A DNA stretch of 64,000 nucleotides from positions 1 through 64,000 of the forward strand of contig CAYUCC010000022.1 in the NCBI GenBank assembly GCA_964443225.1. Reading direction: 5' to 3'. A model generated the notes under the pieces. It ran no database searches. It worked only from the letters and a program-made list of their open reading frames with translations, and was not told the DNA's origin. Position numbers and translations under genes: made by a program. Below, one piece after another: positions 1-9,141 of the stretch (positions are counted from its first letter, which is position 1; each line of letters starts with the position of its first letter). Source of the stretch: SSC4 sp964443225 (lineage in GTDB: Bacteria > Chloroflexota > Anaerolineae > SSC4 > Amarolineaceae).

Positions 1-323
1 ATTGAGACCGGCTCTGGCTTAATCGAGCTCAATTGTTAAATGTGCAAGACTACTGTCTTTTACAAGCCCTTATCAGACCGTGCGCTCCGGCTTCTACCTG
101 ATCGATGTGCCGATCGTAGCTGGTGGCGAGAAATAGGTGCCCGCGGGACACCACAGCCGCTTAAGAACACGGCCTGGGTGCTGCCAAGGGCGATGGCGTA
201 TGGTTTCAAGTAGGACCAGTGGTGCGCTTTGGACGGTCGATAGGCAAAAGTTGAACGCTGTTGCTTGACGGCGGCTCAATTCCAGCGTCAGGCAACGCCA
301 CTTTGTGCGATAGGAGATGGGCC
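1..323. other. Left-edge region without a recognisable complete gene
   Basis: No complete gene is visible. On the + strand one frame is open from about 23 to a TAG at 134-136 and ends in a protein-like tail (TVRSGFYLIDVPIVAGGEK), so it could be the 3' end of something, but it has no start and I do not recognise it. The remainder up to the ribosome binding site of the first gene (AGGAG at 312-316) holds nothing I can support. Confidence 0.3.
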
Positions 324-1445
324 ATGCGAGCCCTGACACAAACGCAGGATCAACTTCAAAGGCAAGCATCCCCCAGTCCAGTTCGGCTGGTCGCGGCGCC
401 ATCTGGGCCAGAACAGCGCACGCAGCCTATCCTGGAGTTGCAGCGAACCCTTGGCAATCGAGCCGTGCAGCGGCGGCTGCGGGCAAACGCCGAAGAACTC
501 GTTGAGCATTCGAGCCAGCCAGCAGGCAGTCGCTTGGCGCGCAATCTGGCGCCTCCCCCCAGAAACTCGATACCGACACCCGAACGTCGTGCAGCTTTGG
601 CGGCATGGCTAACTGCACACATGGCGGGCCATCCCCTTGCGGAGACTACTTACTCGTTCTATGAGGTGATCGACGAGTATCTGGGTCCCTGGGGCAGCGG
701 CGGATATCTGATAGGCTATGGCAAACACTACAACATCCTGTTCACCACCAACCAAGCTCTCATGGCTCACCCTGTGGCGAGCGCTTGGGTGTGGAAAACG
801 ACGATACTTCTCCAACAATTGCTGGCAAACTTCATCGTTGCCCGCTATGATGCCGGCACTCTGAGCGGACTAACGGAAGCAGAACTGCGCGAGGCGGCCT
901 TTGCCTCGCACCCTCTGGCCTATACGGAAGGAGGGCTGACCTTGGTTGCGCTCGTCGCTCCCGAACTGATTGCGGAGATTGTGAAGATTCCGCGCGTCGA
1001 ATTCATCCCTGGCTCGGAGAACTTCGCAGCCAGCTGGGAGCAATTCATCACGACCGGTAGCATGGTCGCACCACGCATGTTAGGCGATCTGATTGCGGCG
1101 GCCATGCCAGCTCATTCGGGATTGCTGCAAATAGCAGTGGAACGCGACCAGCGGCGCTTTCTGGACGAGATCCAGCTCAATCGTTACCTGGGGCGCATCA
1201 AGCGGGCCATTGCCGCTGGAGAACTGAACAATATCAGCGTGTTGCAGCAGATCACCCAGCGGCTGATCACCCAGGAGTTCCCCGATCAGGACATGGCTCG
1301 CGCAGCGCGTGAGGTCATCCAACTGGCTGACCAACGCAAGGCTGAGCTCGCTGAGATGTATGCTGAGGCGGTCAAAAAGCATCCGGAGTTGAAAGCGTTC
1401 TATGACAGGACCCAGGCGGGATGGGAAGCTTGGCTGAAACCGTGA
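324..1445 (+). CDS. Protein with eCIS-cargo-type N-terminal motif, otherwise unknown
   Basis: A 373-residue soluble protein. I chose the ATG at 324 because AGGAG sits 7 nt upstream; a longer TTG-initiated frame (261) lacks this support. Residues 1-35 are a low-complexity, Gln/Pro/Ser-rich tail, and residues 36-52 read ILELQRTLGNRAVQRRL. This matches the LQRxxGNxAVxRLL motif found near the N-terminus of many DUF4157-associated proteins encoded with extracellular contractile injection systems (eCIS), where it is thought to mark cargo. The rest (about 90-373) is mixed alpha/beta followed by a helical, charged C-terminus, with no motif I recognise; there is no DUF4157 HExxH. No eCIS sheath, tube or baseplate gene is in the window. 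Being a cargo protein is an inference from the motif alone. Confidence 0.55.
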   Translation: MRALTQTQDQLQRQASPSPVRLVAAPSGPEQRTQPILELQRTLGNRAVQRRLRANAEELVEHSSQPAGSRLARNLAPPPRNSIPTPERRAALAAWLTAHMAGHPLAETTYSFYEVIDEYLGPWGSGGYLIGYGKHYNILFTTNQALMAHPVASAWVWKTTILLQQLLANFIVARYDAGTLSGLTEAELREAAFASHPLAYTEGGLTLVALVAPELIAEIVKIPRVEFIPGSENFAASWEQFITTGSMVAPRMLGDLIAAAMPAHSGLLQIAVERDQRRFLDEIQLNRYLGRIKRAIAAGELNNISVLQQITQRLITQEFPDQDMARAAREVIQLADQRKAELAEMYAEAVKKHPELKAFYDRTQAGWEAWLKP

Positions 1446-1724
1446 GTCTGGGTAATGGCGCCGAGGAGGTGAGTGTGCTCATCGCCTATGTGCGCATGGC
1501 CGCCCTCCTATGCACCTACGAAGGCCGCGTCCCGTCCGCGGATCTGACTACGTCTCGCGGAGGATCGGCGCTATGTTCTGTTTCGCTGTAATGAGCTTGG
1601 TGATGACCTGATGGAATGCTTTCAGCCAGCGCGTTGAGAAGTGGTCATGGCCCAAAGTTCGATCAGTCTGGCGGCGGACCATGGTTCCTCACCAGGTGTG
1701 CCATATTGATGCGGAGATATAAAG
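1446..1724. other. Intergenic gap with a possible 49-codon coupled frame
   Basis: A GTG at 1442 overlaps the TGA of the upstream gene (GTGA) and opens a frame of 49 codons to a TAA at 1589-1591. It begins like protein (a hydrophobic stretch near VLIAYVRMAALLC) and then looks random. It may be a remnant; no family is recognised. The downstream gene has its own GGAG at 1713-1716. Confidence 0.2.
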
Positions 1725-4712
1725 ATGAACACCTTCAGGCAAATCCACAGAGTACTCTTGCTTGTACTGGTCATGGCCGTATTGGCGAGCTGCGTTCAAG
1801 TGCCGCCCCAATTGGTTGTGAGTTCGACCAGCAATACCGCTACACCGCTCCCGCCGACTCCGGGCGCGCCTGATGTCGCCGCCCTGATGGCCGAACTTGA
1901 ACATGAGGATGCCCAGGTGCGTCTTCGCGCCGCGTACCAGTTGGGAGAAATCGGGTCGCTGGAGGACAACGCCATCGAGGCGCTGATCCGAGCCACTGAA
2001 GACCCCGATCCACGGGTGCGCACCGTCGCTGCTTTCGCCCTGGGCAAGGTAGGTCCGGGCACCAACCACTTGGTGTCAGCGCTGGCTGCGGGCTTGGGCG
2101 ATGAGAATTGGGGGGTACGTTACGCCGCGGCCAGGGCGCTGGGAAGTATCGGGGCGCAAGCCCAAACCGCACTGCCGACATTGCTGGATCGGCTGGAAAG
2201 CGACGCAGACGAGAACGTTCGCTATGCGGCCGCGCAAGCCATCGCCAGCATCGGTCCAACCTTGGACGCACTCGATAGACTGAAACGGGCGCTTAGGGAT
2301 GATAATTGGTTAGTGCACCACTACGCGGGAGACGCGCTGAAACAACTAGGCTTCAAGGCTCTTGTGTCAAGACATTCCGTGTTGGACACTGGTCCATGGG
2401 TAATCGATCTGCTAACCGAAATGGGACCAGAAGCTATTCCGGAGTTGGCGGAGGCGTTTTCGAGCGAAGAGGGCGACGACCCGACAATTCCGCGGTTGGC
2501 CACCCTTGCTCTTGCCAGAATGGGCCCAGACTCGATACCGTTTCTCGAAGCAACTTTACTGAAGGCCCATGAAGACGAAAATTGGGACCTGGTCGACCGG
2601 ACAATTAACGCTTTGGGTTACACAGGTAAGGCAGCGCTACCAGTGCTCATCGATGTGCTGAACAGCACCGACGTCATATTCTCAGGCTATGCTGTGGGCC
2701 CGTTGACGACGATCGGACCCGCTGCGATCCCTGCCCTGGTCGATGTAATGCGCAGTGGAAAGCAGCGGGCTTCCTCGAATGCAGTCGAGGCGCTAAATAC
2801 AATCGGGACAGCGACCATCCCGTATGTGCTGCCACTGCTTGAGGACGATGACGAAGAGATACGCCTGCTTGCAGTCCAGGTGCTCGGCACGGCTGGTGCC
2901 GATGCGGTCTCTGACACTGTCCGCTTGAGGGCGACCTTGGACGCCGGTGGCGCCCAGAACCGGCAGGCGGCGATGACGGCGCTGCAGGAGATCCGGCACT
3001 ACCAAAACGATGCTGTCATAGCCTTAGTTTTGGCCCTCCAGAAGGCTACGCCTGCTATCCAGGCAAATGCGGCAGAGAGTCTCGGGCAATTTGGACCTGC
3101 AGGGCTTGTCAGCGCACCAGCGCTGGTCGAAGCACTTAACAACGGTGACGAGAATCTACGTATCGCGGCGGCAAAGGCGCTCGGTTCGTTGGGCGTCGTA
3201 TCGCCCGAGGTTCTCAGTGCGCTCAGGACAGCTTCCCAGGATGATCAGGGAGCACCAGCCTTGCGAAAGGAGGCTATCAAAGCACTGGGAGGAATGGGCG
3301 TGGTAGCTCTCCTGGACCTGATCCAGGCAACAGGGGTATCAGAGGAGGATACAGATCTCGCAGCGATCGAGGCCATTGGGAAGTTGGGGCCTGCCGCCCA
3401 TCCGGCTTTGCCCACCCTAAGCGCGATTCTGAAGGACGGCCGGCCATCGGCTCGCCAGGAGGCTGCGAAATCGCTCGGGAAAATAGGACCAGCCGCCCTA
3501 CCAGAACTCCTCGATGCGCTGCAAAACGAACCGGATCAGCAAGTCATGAACGAAATAGAGGCTTCGCTGGCAAAAATCGGCCCGGCAGCAGTGCCGGGAC
3601 TTGTCCGGTTTCTAAAAAGCCAAGACAAGGAAGTTATCTCGAGAGCAGTAGGTGTCCTGAGTGAGATAGGGCCTCCGGCTGTGCCCGGACTGATTGTTGC
3701 GCTGCGCACCGAAGATGCCTGCACTCGGATTGAAGTCCTCAAGGCACTACGTGGTATTGGCGGATCGGCATTCGTTGGCTTTGAGATAGCAGCTGGAGAC
3801 GAGAAGGAAGAAATAAGTACGCAGGCTATCAGCGATACCATAGGATTGGCCGAAGGTACATGGCGTGGTCATGGTCTGGGGGTGAAGGAGGCCCTTCCTT
3901 TTCTTGTGTCCATCATCCTGACAGAAGACTTGCAGGCGCGCCAGGAAGCTATGGAAGTTCTGGCTCTTATCGGCCCGAATGCCGTCGATGCCGTGCCGGT
4001 TCTCGTTGGGGCACTTCAGGACAAAGAGGTAGACATACGTGACTCCGCCGCCCAGGCATTGGGCGCAATTGGCCGGCAGGCTGTCTCCGCAGCGCCGGCG
4101 ATTGTCGCAGCACTGCAAAAGGAGACTGACCTCAAAACCCGTCGGTCCATGATCCAAGCGCTCATTGCCACGGATCCTTCGAGCACGGCTGGCATAATCC
4201 CTCTACTTATCACAGCGCTCCACGATCCGCACTTGCGCCGCACTGCCGCCGAGGCGCTCGGCAGTGCGGGTGAAGGCGCCGCGCCGGCCATCTTGGCCGT
4301 AATTCAAGAGTCGGGGCAGAACACGTCACCCGAACTTGCAGAAGCTCTGCACGGCGTGAACGATGACCTCCGGCGCGCTGCGGCTTATGCGCTGCTTCTC
4401 AATACCGCGGCGACGAAACGTATCGCCGATGACGTGCTTGCCACAGTTGAAGACGACCAGGAAGACTTATGGGTACGAAGCATGGCCGCAACGGCTTTGG
4501 AGCAGATCGGATCAAACATGCAGGACTTCTGGTACGGACATAGGCGGCAAAGCCCACTTGGGAAAACCTGTCCGCTTGGGTCGGATTTCCACCTATCCGG
4601 CGGCACGTCATTCGACATCTATGCCGATGGATGTTCCTATGGGCCGGCAGCTACTGCCCCGTCCCTCGGGCAGATATTCCAAGCGCTCGTTAAGATATTG
4701 ACTGGCAGGTGA
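1725..4712 (+). CDS. HEAT/PBS-lyase-repeat lipoprotein
   Basis: A 995-residue exported protein. Residues 1-22 form a lipoprotein signal peptide with lipobox VLAS and the modified Cys at 23. A short Ser/Thr/Pro linker follows, then about 25 HEAT-like repeats from roughly residue 50 to 910. Each repeat has the pattern of two short helices with VRxxAAxALGxIG or A(A/V)P.LxxxL cores, as in PBS-lyase HEAT repeats. The last 60 residues are repeat-free and contain three Cys. HEAT solenoids bind proteins or peptides and have no catalytic role, so this is probably a surface scaffold or sensor. The ATG at 1725 has GGAG 8 nt upstream. It ends 23 bp before the pentapeptide-CHAT gene and is likely co-transcribed with it. 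The partner is unknown. Confidence 0.85.
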   Translation: MNTFRQIHRVLLLVLVMAVLASCVQVPPQLVVSSTSNTATPLPPTPGAPDVAALMAELEHEDAQVRLRAAYQLGEIGSLEDNAIEALIRATEDPDPRVRTVAAFALGKVGPGTNHLVSALAAGLGDENWGVRYAAARALGSIGAQAQTALPTLLDRLESDADENVRYAAAQAIASIGPTLDALDRLKRALRDDNWLVHHYAGDALKQLGFKALVSRHSVLDTGPWVIDLLTEMGPEAIPELAEAFSSEEGDDPTIPRLATLALARMGPDSIPFLEATLLKAHEDENWDLVDRTINALGYTGKAALPVLIDVLNSTDVIFSGYAVGPLTTIGPAAIPALVDVMRSGKQRASSNAVEALNTIGTATIPYVLPLLEDDDEEIRLLAVQVLGTAGADAVSDTVRLRATLDAGGAQNRQAAMTALQEIRHYQNDAVIALVLALQKATPAIQANAAESLGQFGPAGLVSAPALVEALNNGDENLRIAAAKALGSLGVVSPEVLSALRTASQDDQGAPALRKEAIKALGGMGVVALLDLIQATGVSEEDTDLAAIEAIGKLGPAAHPALPTLSAILKDGRPSARQEAAKSLGKIGPAALPELLDALQNEPDQQVMNEIEASLAKIGPAAVPGLVRFLKSQDKEVISRAVGVLSEIGPPAVPGLIVALRTEDACTRIEVLKALRGIGGSAFVGFEIAAGDEKEEISTQAISDTIGLAEGTWRGHGLGVKEALPFLVSIILTEDLQARQEAMEVLALIGPNAVDAVPVLVGALQDKEVDIRDSAAQALGAIGRQAVSAAPAIVAALQKETDLKTRRSMIQALIATDPSSTAGIIPLLITALHDPHLRRTAAEALGSAGEGAAPAILAVIQESGQNTSPELAEALHGVNDDLRRAAAYALLLNTAATKRIADDVLATVEDDQEDLWVRSMAATALEQIGSNMQDFWYGHRRQSPLGKTCPLGSDFHLSGGTSFDIYADGCSYGPAATAPSLGQIFQALVKILTGR

Positions 4713-4735
4713 TTTCACCTCGACAGGACTAAAGT

Positions 4736-7162
4736 ATGGCCGAGAATCGTCACTTGGCAAGTAGGCAATACCGTTCGTTTCGCGGACAGAGTCTGCGCGG
4801 CAAGGACTTGAGCCACGCGGACTTGCGTGGCTTCGACTTTGGCAGCGCCACCCTCGTCGGCGCTAACCTCAGCCACATTCGTGCCGGAATCCGGCCTCCA
4901 TCGCAGGTAGGCCTCAGCGCTGGGGCGCTCCTGCTGGCTGCGATGTCGGGGCTTGTCATCGGCTTCTCGAGCGCAATGGGCCCCTTCATCGCAAACCTAT
5001 CGACCTATGAGTTCATCGTTCTGCAGCAACGCGTCTTACCTTTGATTGCCATAGGTCTCTTCAGCTTGATGCTCTTGGTCTTACTCAAACGAGGACTAGG
5101 GGCGGTCCTTGCGACCTTCGCCCTGGCGGTTGCGTTTCTTACCGCCCTCGTAGCCACCATGTTTCCCAGTGCACGCGTTGCGGCGGCGACGATACTCATG
5201 ATGTTGACCATTGGGGCAGGTGTGGCCGGCGTGATTGCCCTCGCCGCAAGTGAGGCGTTGCTGCTGGGGCTCATGGGGATGCATGCGGTTTGGGCTGCTC
5301 TGCTCGTGGCGATCGCCGGAACGATTCCCGGAATTGCAGAGGGCGTTTTTGGTGGTATCACGCAGCCGAACAGTGCTTTTCGCGATGCTTCCCCCACATC
5401 GTTACTGATCGCCGGCACCCTGGCGACAGGCACCCTGGCGACTGGCGTGTACATCGGTCGCCGTGCGATGGCGGGCGATCGCAGGTACACCCTGCTACGT
5501 GTGTTGACGATCGGCATATTGACGAGAATGGGGACGAGCTTCCGGGGAGCAAACCTAACAGATGCCGACTTTACCGGAGCCCTGCTTGGGAACACCGACC
5601 TGCGAGACGCGACCCTGGTGCGAACCAATTTCTCCCATGCTGTGAAACTGAATCGCGCGCGTACCGAAGGAACGTACCTGGCCCACCCCTCAGTTGCGCA
5701 ACTGGTGACATCCCGGAGTGCGCCCAAGGGAAACTTCGATAACCTCGATCTCCAGGGCATCAACCTCGACGGGGCTGATTTGACAGGAGCTAGCTTTATC
5801 GGCGCCGCTCTTGGCCGGGCCACGATGCGGGCCGCGGACCTGTCGCATGCAAAGCTCGTGCACGCGCAGCTGCATGACGCGGACCTCACCGGCGCATGCT
5901 TGACCGGGGCCAACATTGAAGACTGGGGCATCTCAACCAAGACCCGGCTCGACGATATTGGATGCGAGTACATCTACACGCGGTTGCCTTCCGACCTTGA
6001 CCCGGATCCCTGGCGCAAGCCGGACAACAAGCTGGAAACATTTCAGGAGGGCGATTTTTCGGACTTCATCGCCCCGATCATCAAGACCATGGATCTGTAT
6101 CGCCAGCAGGATATCGACCCGCGCGCGGTCGGACGAGCATACAAGACCCTCGACCTGTTCCATCACGAAGGCATCGATCCGATGGCCAGCGCCATCGCGC
6201 TGACATGGCTAGCCAAGCGACACCCCGCAGCGGATCTCGAGTTTGTCGCTTTGGAGGGCCGGGGGAAGGGCAAGATTCGCGTCCAGACGACGGTTACACC
6301 GGAGGCCGATCGATCGGCGTTGAGCGCCGAATACGACGCGATCTATGATGAAATCAGGCTGTTACCGCAGCCACGTCTGGCTGCGCTGCTGGCAGAAATC
6401 GCCGAAAAGGACAACCGGATCCGCAGCCTGGAGGACATGGTTGCGACTTCGCTCAAAACAGAGAAGTTCTACGTAGAAACTTACATCAATCTCGGAGGGC
6501 CTATGTCAACCGCAATAAAGTGTTTGTTTCTTGCAGCAAACCCGAGTGGGACACCGCATCTGAGCCTCGATCGCGAAGTCCGAGAGATTACCGCCAAGAT
6601 CCGTTCATCGGAATACAGGGATGCCTTGCAGCTTGTCTCGGAGTGGGCCGTGCGGCCGGATGATCTATTGCAAGCGCTCAACGTGCACAAGCCACAGATC
6701 GTACACTTTAGCGGCCACGGCACAACGGCCGGCGAGATTGTGCTAGTTGACGACAGTGGCGCACCCAAGCCTGTTTCAGCGACGGCGCTCAGAGCCTTGT
6801 TCACCACCTTGAAAGACAATGTCAGACTGGTGATCCTCAACGCATGTTACGCTGAAGCCCAGGCCAGGGCGATCACCGAGGTGATCGACTGTGCCATTGG
6901 GATGAGCGCGGCAATCAGCGATAAAGCCGCGATAACATTCATAGCGTCGTTCTATCGCGCACTTGGCTTCGGCCGATCGATCCAGGAAGCCTTCGACCAA
7001 GGGGTGACTGCGCTGATGCTGGCAGGGATCCCGGAAGAGAGTACGCCACAACTCCTGATGCGGGCCGGTGTCCATCCAGAGTCCATAGTGCTGATTAAGC
7101 CGCTCCCTCGGTCTTCCCATGAAAGTGCAACGCAGGATATCAAGGACCTCGGCATCAGTTAG
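4736..7162 (+). CDS. Pentapeptide-repeat membrane protein with C-terminal CHAT-type caspase domain
   Basis: An 808-residue multidomain protein. Residues 10-48 and about 270-400 carry pentapeptide repeats (A(D/N)LxG type) that should form quadrilateral beta helices. Between them, about 58-245, lie five or six hydrophobic membrane segments. Residues 410-585 are a charged region, partly coiled coil. A caspase-like CHAT domain occupies about 592-800, with catalytic His661 in HFSGHG and Cys704 in LNACYA. The architecture suggests a membrane-anchored protease whose activation is coupled to a pentapeptide sensor; the substrate is unknown. The ATG at 4736 has AGGA 8 nt upstream. Met590 is preceded by GGAGGG (6494-6499), and free-standing CHAT proteins start at the equivalent point, so internal initiation is possible. 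The upstream HEAT lipoprotein is a plausible partner. Confidence 0.85.
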   Translation: MAENRHLASRQYRSFRGQSLRGKDLSHADLRGFDFGSATLVGANLSHIRAGIRPPSQVGLSAGALLLAAMSGLVIGFSSAMGPFIANLSTYEFIVLQQRVLPLIAIGLFSLMLLVLLKRGLGAVLATFALAVAFLTALVATMFPSARVAAATILMMLTIGAGVAGVIALAASEALLLGLMGMHAVWAALLVAIAGTIPGIAEGVFGGITQPNSAFRDASPTSLLIAGTLATGTLATGVYIGRRAMAGDRRYTLLRVLTIGILTRMGTSFRGANLTDADFTGALLGNTDLRDATLVRTNFSHAVKLNRARTEGTYLAHPSVAQLVTSRSAPKGNFDNLDLQGINLDGADLTGASFIGAALGRATMRAADLSHAKLVHAQLHDADLTGACLTGANIEDWGISTKTRLDDIGCEYIYTRLPSDLDPDPWRKPDNKLETFQEGDFSDFIAPIIKTMDLYRQQDIDPRAVGRAYKTLDLFHHEGIDPMASAIALTWLAKRHPAADLEFVALEGRGKGKIRVQTTVTPEADRSALSAEYDAIYDEIRLLPQPRLAALLAEIAEKDNRIRSLEDMVATSLKTEKFYVETYINLGGPMSTAIKCLFLAANPSGTPHLSLDREVREITAKIRSSEYRDALQLVSEWAVRPDDLLQALNVHKPQIVHFSGHGTTAGEIVLVDDSGAPKPVSATALRALFTTLKDNVRLVILNACYAEAQARAITEVIDCAIGMSAAISDKAAITFIASFYRALGFGRSIQEAFDQGVTALMLAGIPEESTPQLLMRAGVHPESIVLIKPLPRSSHESATQDIKDLGIS

Positions 7163-7246
7163 CGCGCATGCCAATACTTTCCCAAAGCAGCCGCCTGAAG
7201 ATCGGCGACGTGCTGTGGGCCGGGAAATCACGATCGGAAGGCAACG

Positions 7247-7582
7247 ATGAAACCACAGATAAGAGCGCAAGCAAGCGGCAACTTCATGATCAAGCTTGTC
7301 CTACCGGCCATTGTGTTGATTCTTGCCGGTTGCACCCCCCTTGTTCACGACAGCAAGTCCATGCCTGCCACAGTAACAAGAACCAACTTCAACGCTACCA
7401 TGGAGAACATCGTGTTCATACATGCGACTCCGTCTCGCAGTGGTCCACATTCGCAATTGTTTCTGAATAACCTGGATTACATTAAAAGCATCCACCTCGC
7501 GGTTGGTGGTAATGTTACCTGGCCTCAGACTGATACCTTGACTCTCATCCTCAGCGACGGTTGCGGCAACGAGCTTAAGTGA
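7247..7582 (+). CDS. N-terminal part of interrupted M64-like metallopeptidase lipoprotein
   Basis: A 111-residue product with a lipoprotein signal (lipobox LILAG, Cys29) and about 80 residues that look like one half of a beta-sandwich domain. It has GGAAGG about 5 nt upstream of the ATG. It stops at a TGA (7580-7582) and the downstream gene continues in exactly the same frame two codons later. The beta-sandwich appears to carry on after the stop (NFNGDG and following strands). I therefore read this as the 5' part of one 563-residue gene, broken by a point mutation, a sequencing error, or suppressed readthrough. If the stop is real and not suppressed, the peptidase loses its export signal. Confidence 0.6.
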   Translation: MKPQIRAQASGNFMIKLVLPAIVLILAGCTPLVHDSKSMPATVTRTNFNATMENIVFIHATPSRSGPHSQLFLNNLDYIKSIHLAVGGNVTWPQTDTLTLILSDGCGNELK

Positions 7583-7588
7583 CAATCC

Positions 7589-8941
7589 GTGAATTTCAAT
7601 GGCGATGGTCTAACCTCTCCCACATCCTGGAAGTGGCTTGACGTACCATTGAACCTGGCATTGGACTATGGGCGCTACTACTACTTCACGGTCTCAACCT
7701 TATATGGCTCGAGAGATGCTGCGGCGCAACTGCTTCTGAACACCAACCGCTACGGTTTCGGGCGATATGTGGACGTAGGAGATTCGCTGACCTACCCAGC
7801 GAAGAAGGAGGACATCGTCTTCTTTATTAATGGCCGTGTTGCAGCCAGTAAGCCGTGGTATCCAACCGCAACGAGCAATATCCTCTGTCCGGATCGTTGC
7901 CGCCTGGTTCATGCGGTGGAAAAGACGGCTTACAATGCCAACCAATACTTCAACGTGATTATCCAGGAACAGACTGTCAATGGCCAGGGATCGTTCTGGG
8001 AGGAATACACCCACGGCGCCATCGATCAACTGAAGAGCGATCTCCTGCAGCTGGTTGAGGGCACCCCACAGAACCCCGCTGTGCGCGAGACGCCTCCCTT
8101 CGATGCTTTCTACAAGAACATGAACTTCTATATCGCCATCGAAGATCCAGCCAGGGATTCTCGTCGGCAGCGGGGCTTCAACTCCTGCGCAAACATCGAT
8201 GCGAGGATTACGGTTGTGACGGGCAACCAGCCGTACGGGGGATGGGGTTTCTCAGGCGCTGTCAACCGTCCTGCCTGGGATAACCACACTTGGAGCGCCA
8301 ACATGCGCAGAGTCTTGATTCATGAGCTTTTCGGTCATGGAATTGGCTCGTTAAGTGATGAGTATATCCGCGATGGTCCGCCTGTGACCAATCATCAACA
8401 ATTCAGTATGAACTCTGACGAAATCGGCTGTCCCAGTTGGTGCGACTCCTACCAGGACATAAACGCGGTTGAAACGAGTCTTGCCAGTAGCTGCTGGACC
8501 CTGGGTGCGGCGGCCTGTCAGGGTGACCGCTTGTGCTGGTATGTTGGCGGAATTTCACCCGAAGTCCCTTATTTCCAGGACAAATCATGTATACCCAAGG
8601 CTATCAGGGGCTATGACATCGGTGTACAGTGTATGGGAAACTCGAGGTGTTATATCGGCGCGCCCTGGGGAACCACTGACCAGGTCTATCTTAACGTCGC
8701 GCAACCCAACAGCAGCATCATGCAAAGTTTTCACGCCTCGCCAACGGCGCCGGGTTTTTCGACTGCGGTGGAGGAATCGCTGCGCACGCAGATGGAATGC
8801 ATGTTCCCGCTGACTTGCTATCGGTATGATTACGCCACATGCAACGCGTTTCAAAGCCGGTGGGATGGAAGCGACCCCCGCAACGTTGCCTTTGCCAAGT
8901 TCGGCAATGCCTGTGAGAACAGTTACTACCGACGGCGCTGA
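7589..8941 (+). CDS. M64-like (IgA-peptidase-type) zinc metallopeptidase, 3' part of interrupted gene
   Basis: A 450-residue open frame beginning with an arbitrary GTG, in frame with the lipoprotein leader upstream. Residues 1-90 finish a beta-sandwich. Residues 95-450 resemble M64-family peptidases: ViHELFGHGIGSLSDEY places H245, E246 and H250 next to a D257-E258-Y259 motif. Classical M64 sites are HExxH followed by a (G/A)LxDEY block; here there are three residues between E and the second His, as in the HEAGGHG-type variants I recall from Bacteroidetes. Ten or more Cys residues between 265 and 440 suggest disulfides and an extracytoplasmic location. There is no convincing ribosome binding site at 7589, which supports a single original gene. 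The substrate is unknown; the neighbouring proteases suggest a shared proteolytic role. Confidence 0.7.
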   Translation: MNFNGDGLTSPTSWKWLDVPLNLALDYGRYYYFTVSTLYGSRDAAAQLLLNTNRYGFGRYVDVGDSLTYPAKKEDIVFFINGRVAASKPWYPTATSNILCPDRCRLVHAVEKTAYNANQYFNVIIQEQTVNGQGSFWEEYTHGAIDQLKSDLLQLVEGTPQNPAVRETPPFDAFYKNMNFYIAIEDPARDSRRQRGFNSCANIDARITVVTGNQPYGGWGFSGAVNRPAWDNHTWSANMRRVLIHELFGHGIGSLSDEYIRDGPPVTNHQQFSMNSDEIGCPSWCDSYQDINAVETSLASSCWTLGAAACQGDRLCWYVGGISPEVPYFQDKSCIPKAIRGYDIGVQCMGNSRCYIGAPWGTTDQVYLNVAQPNSSIMQSFHASPTAPGFSTAVEESLRTQMECMFPLTCYRYDYATCNAFQSRWDGSDPRNVAFAKFGNACENSYYRRR

Positions 8942-9141
8942 ACCAAAGGCGAAAGAGTTGAAGAGGCATTCGCCAGTTGCTCAAGGACCTCGAAGTAATA
9001 CATCGCTGGCGTTCGCTGTCCGAGCCGTTGCTGCTCGATATCGTCAACCCAAGCATGGGCGATTTCATCAATCAACCTGGCCAAATCGCCAGTCGGCAGC
9101 CTGCTCCATGCCAGGCAATACGACAGTGAAAGGAAGGAAAC

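Noticed and set aside
5005..5973. 322-codon - strand frame opposite the pentapeptide-CHAT gene
   Set aside because: The Ala/Arg/Pro/Ser-rich product is an antisense shadow of pentapeptide and membrane codons.
7580..7582. TGA as selenocysteine or a recoded sense codon
   Set aside because: No selenocysteine-type hairpin is apparent directly after the codon, and many normal genes in the window end in TGA. Mutation or sequencing error is simpler.
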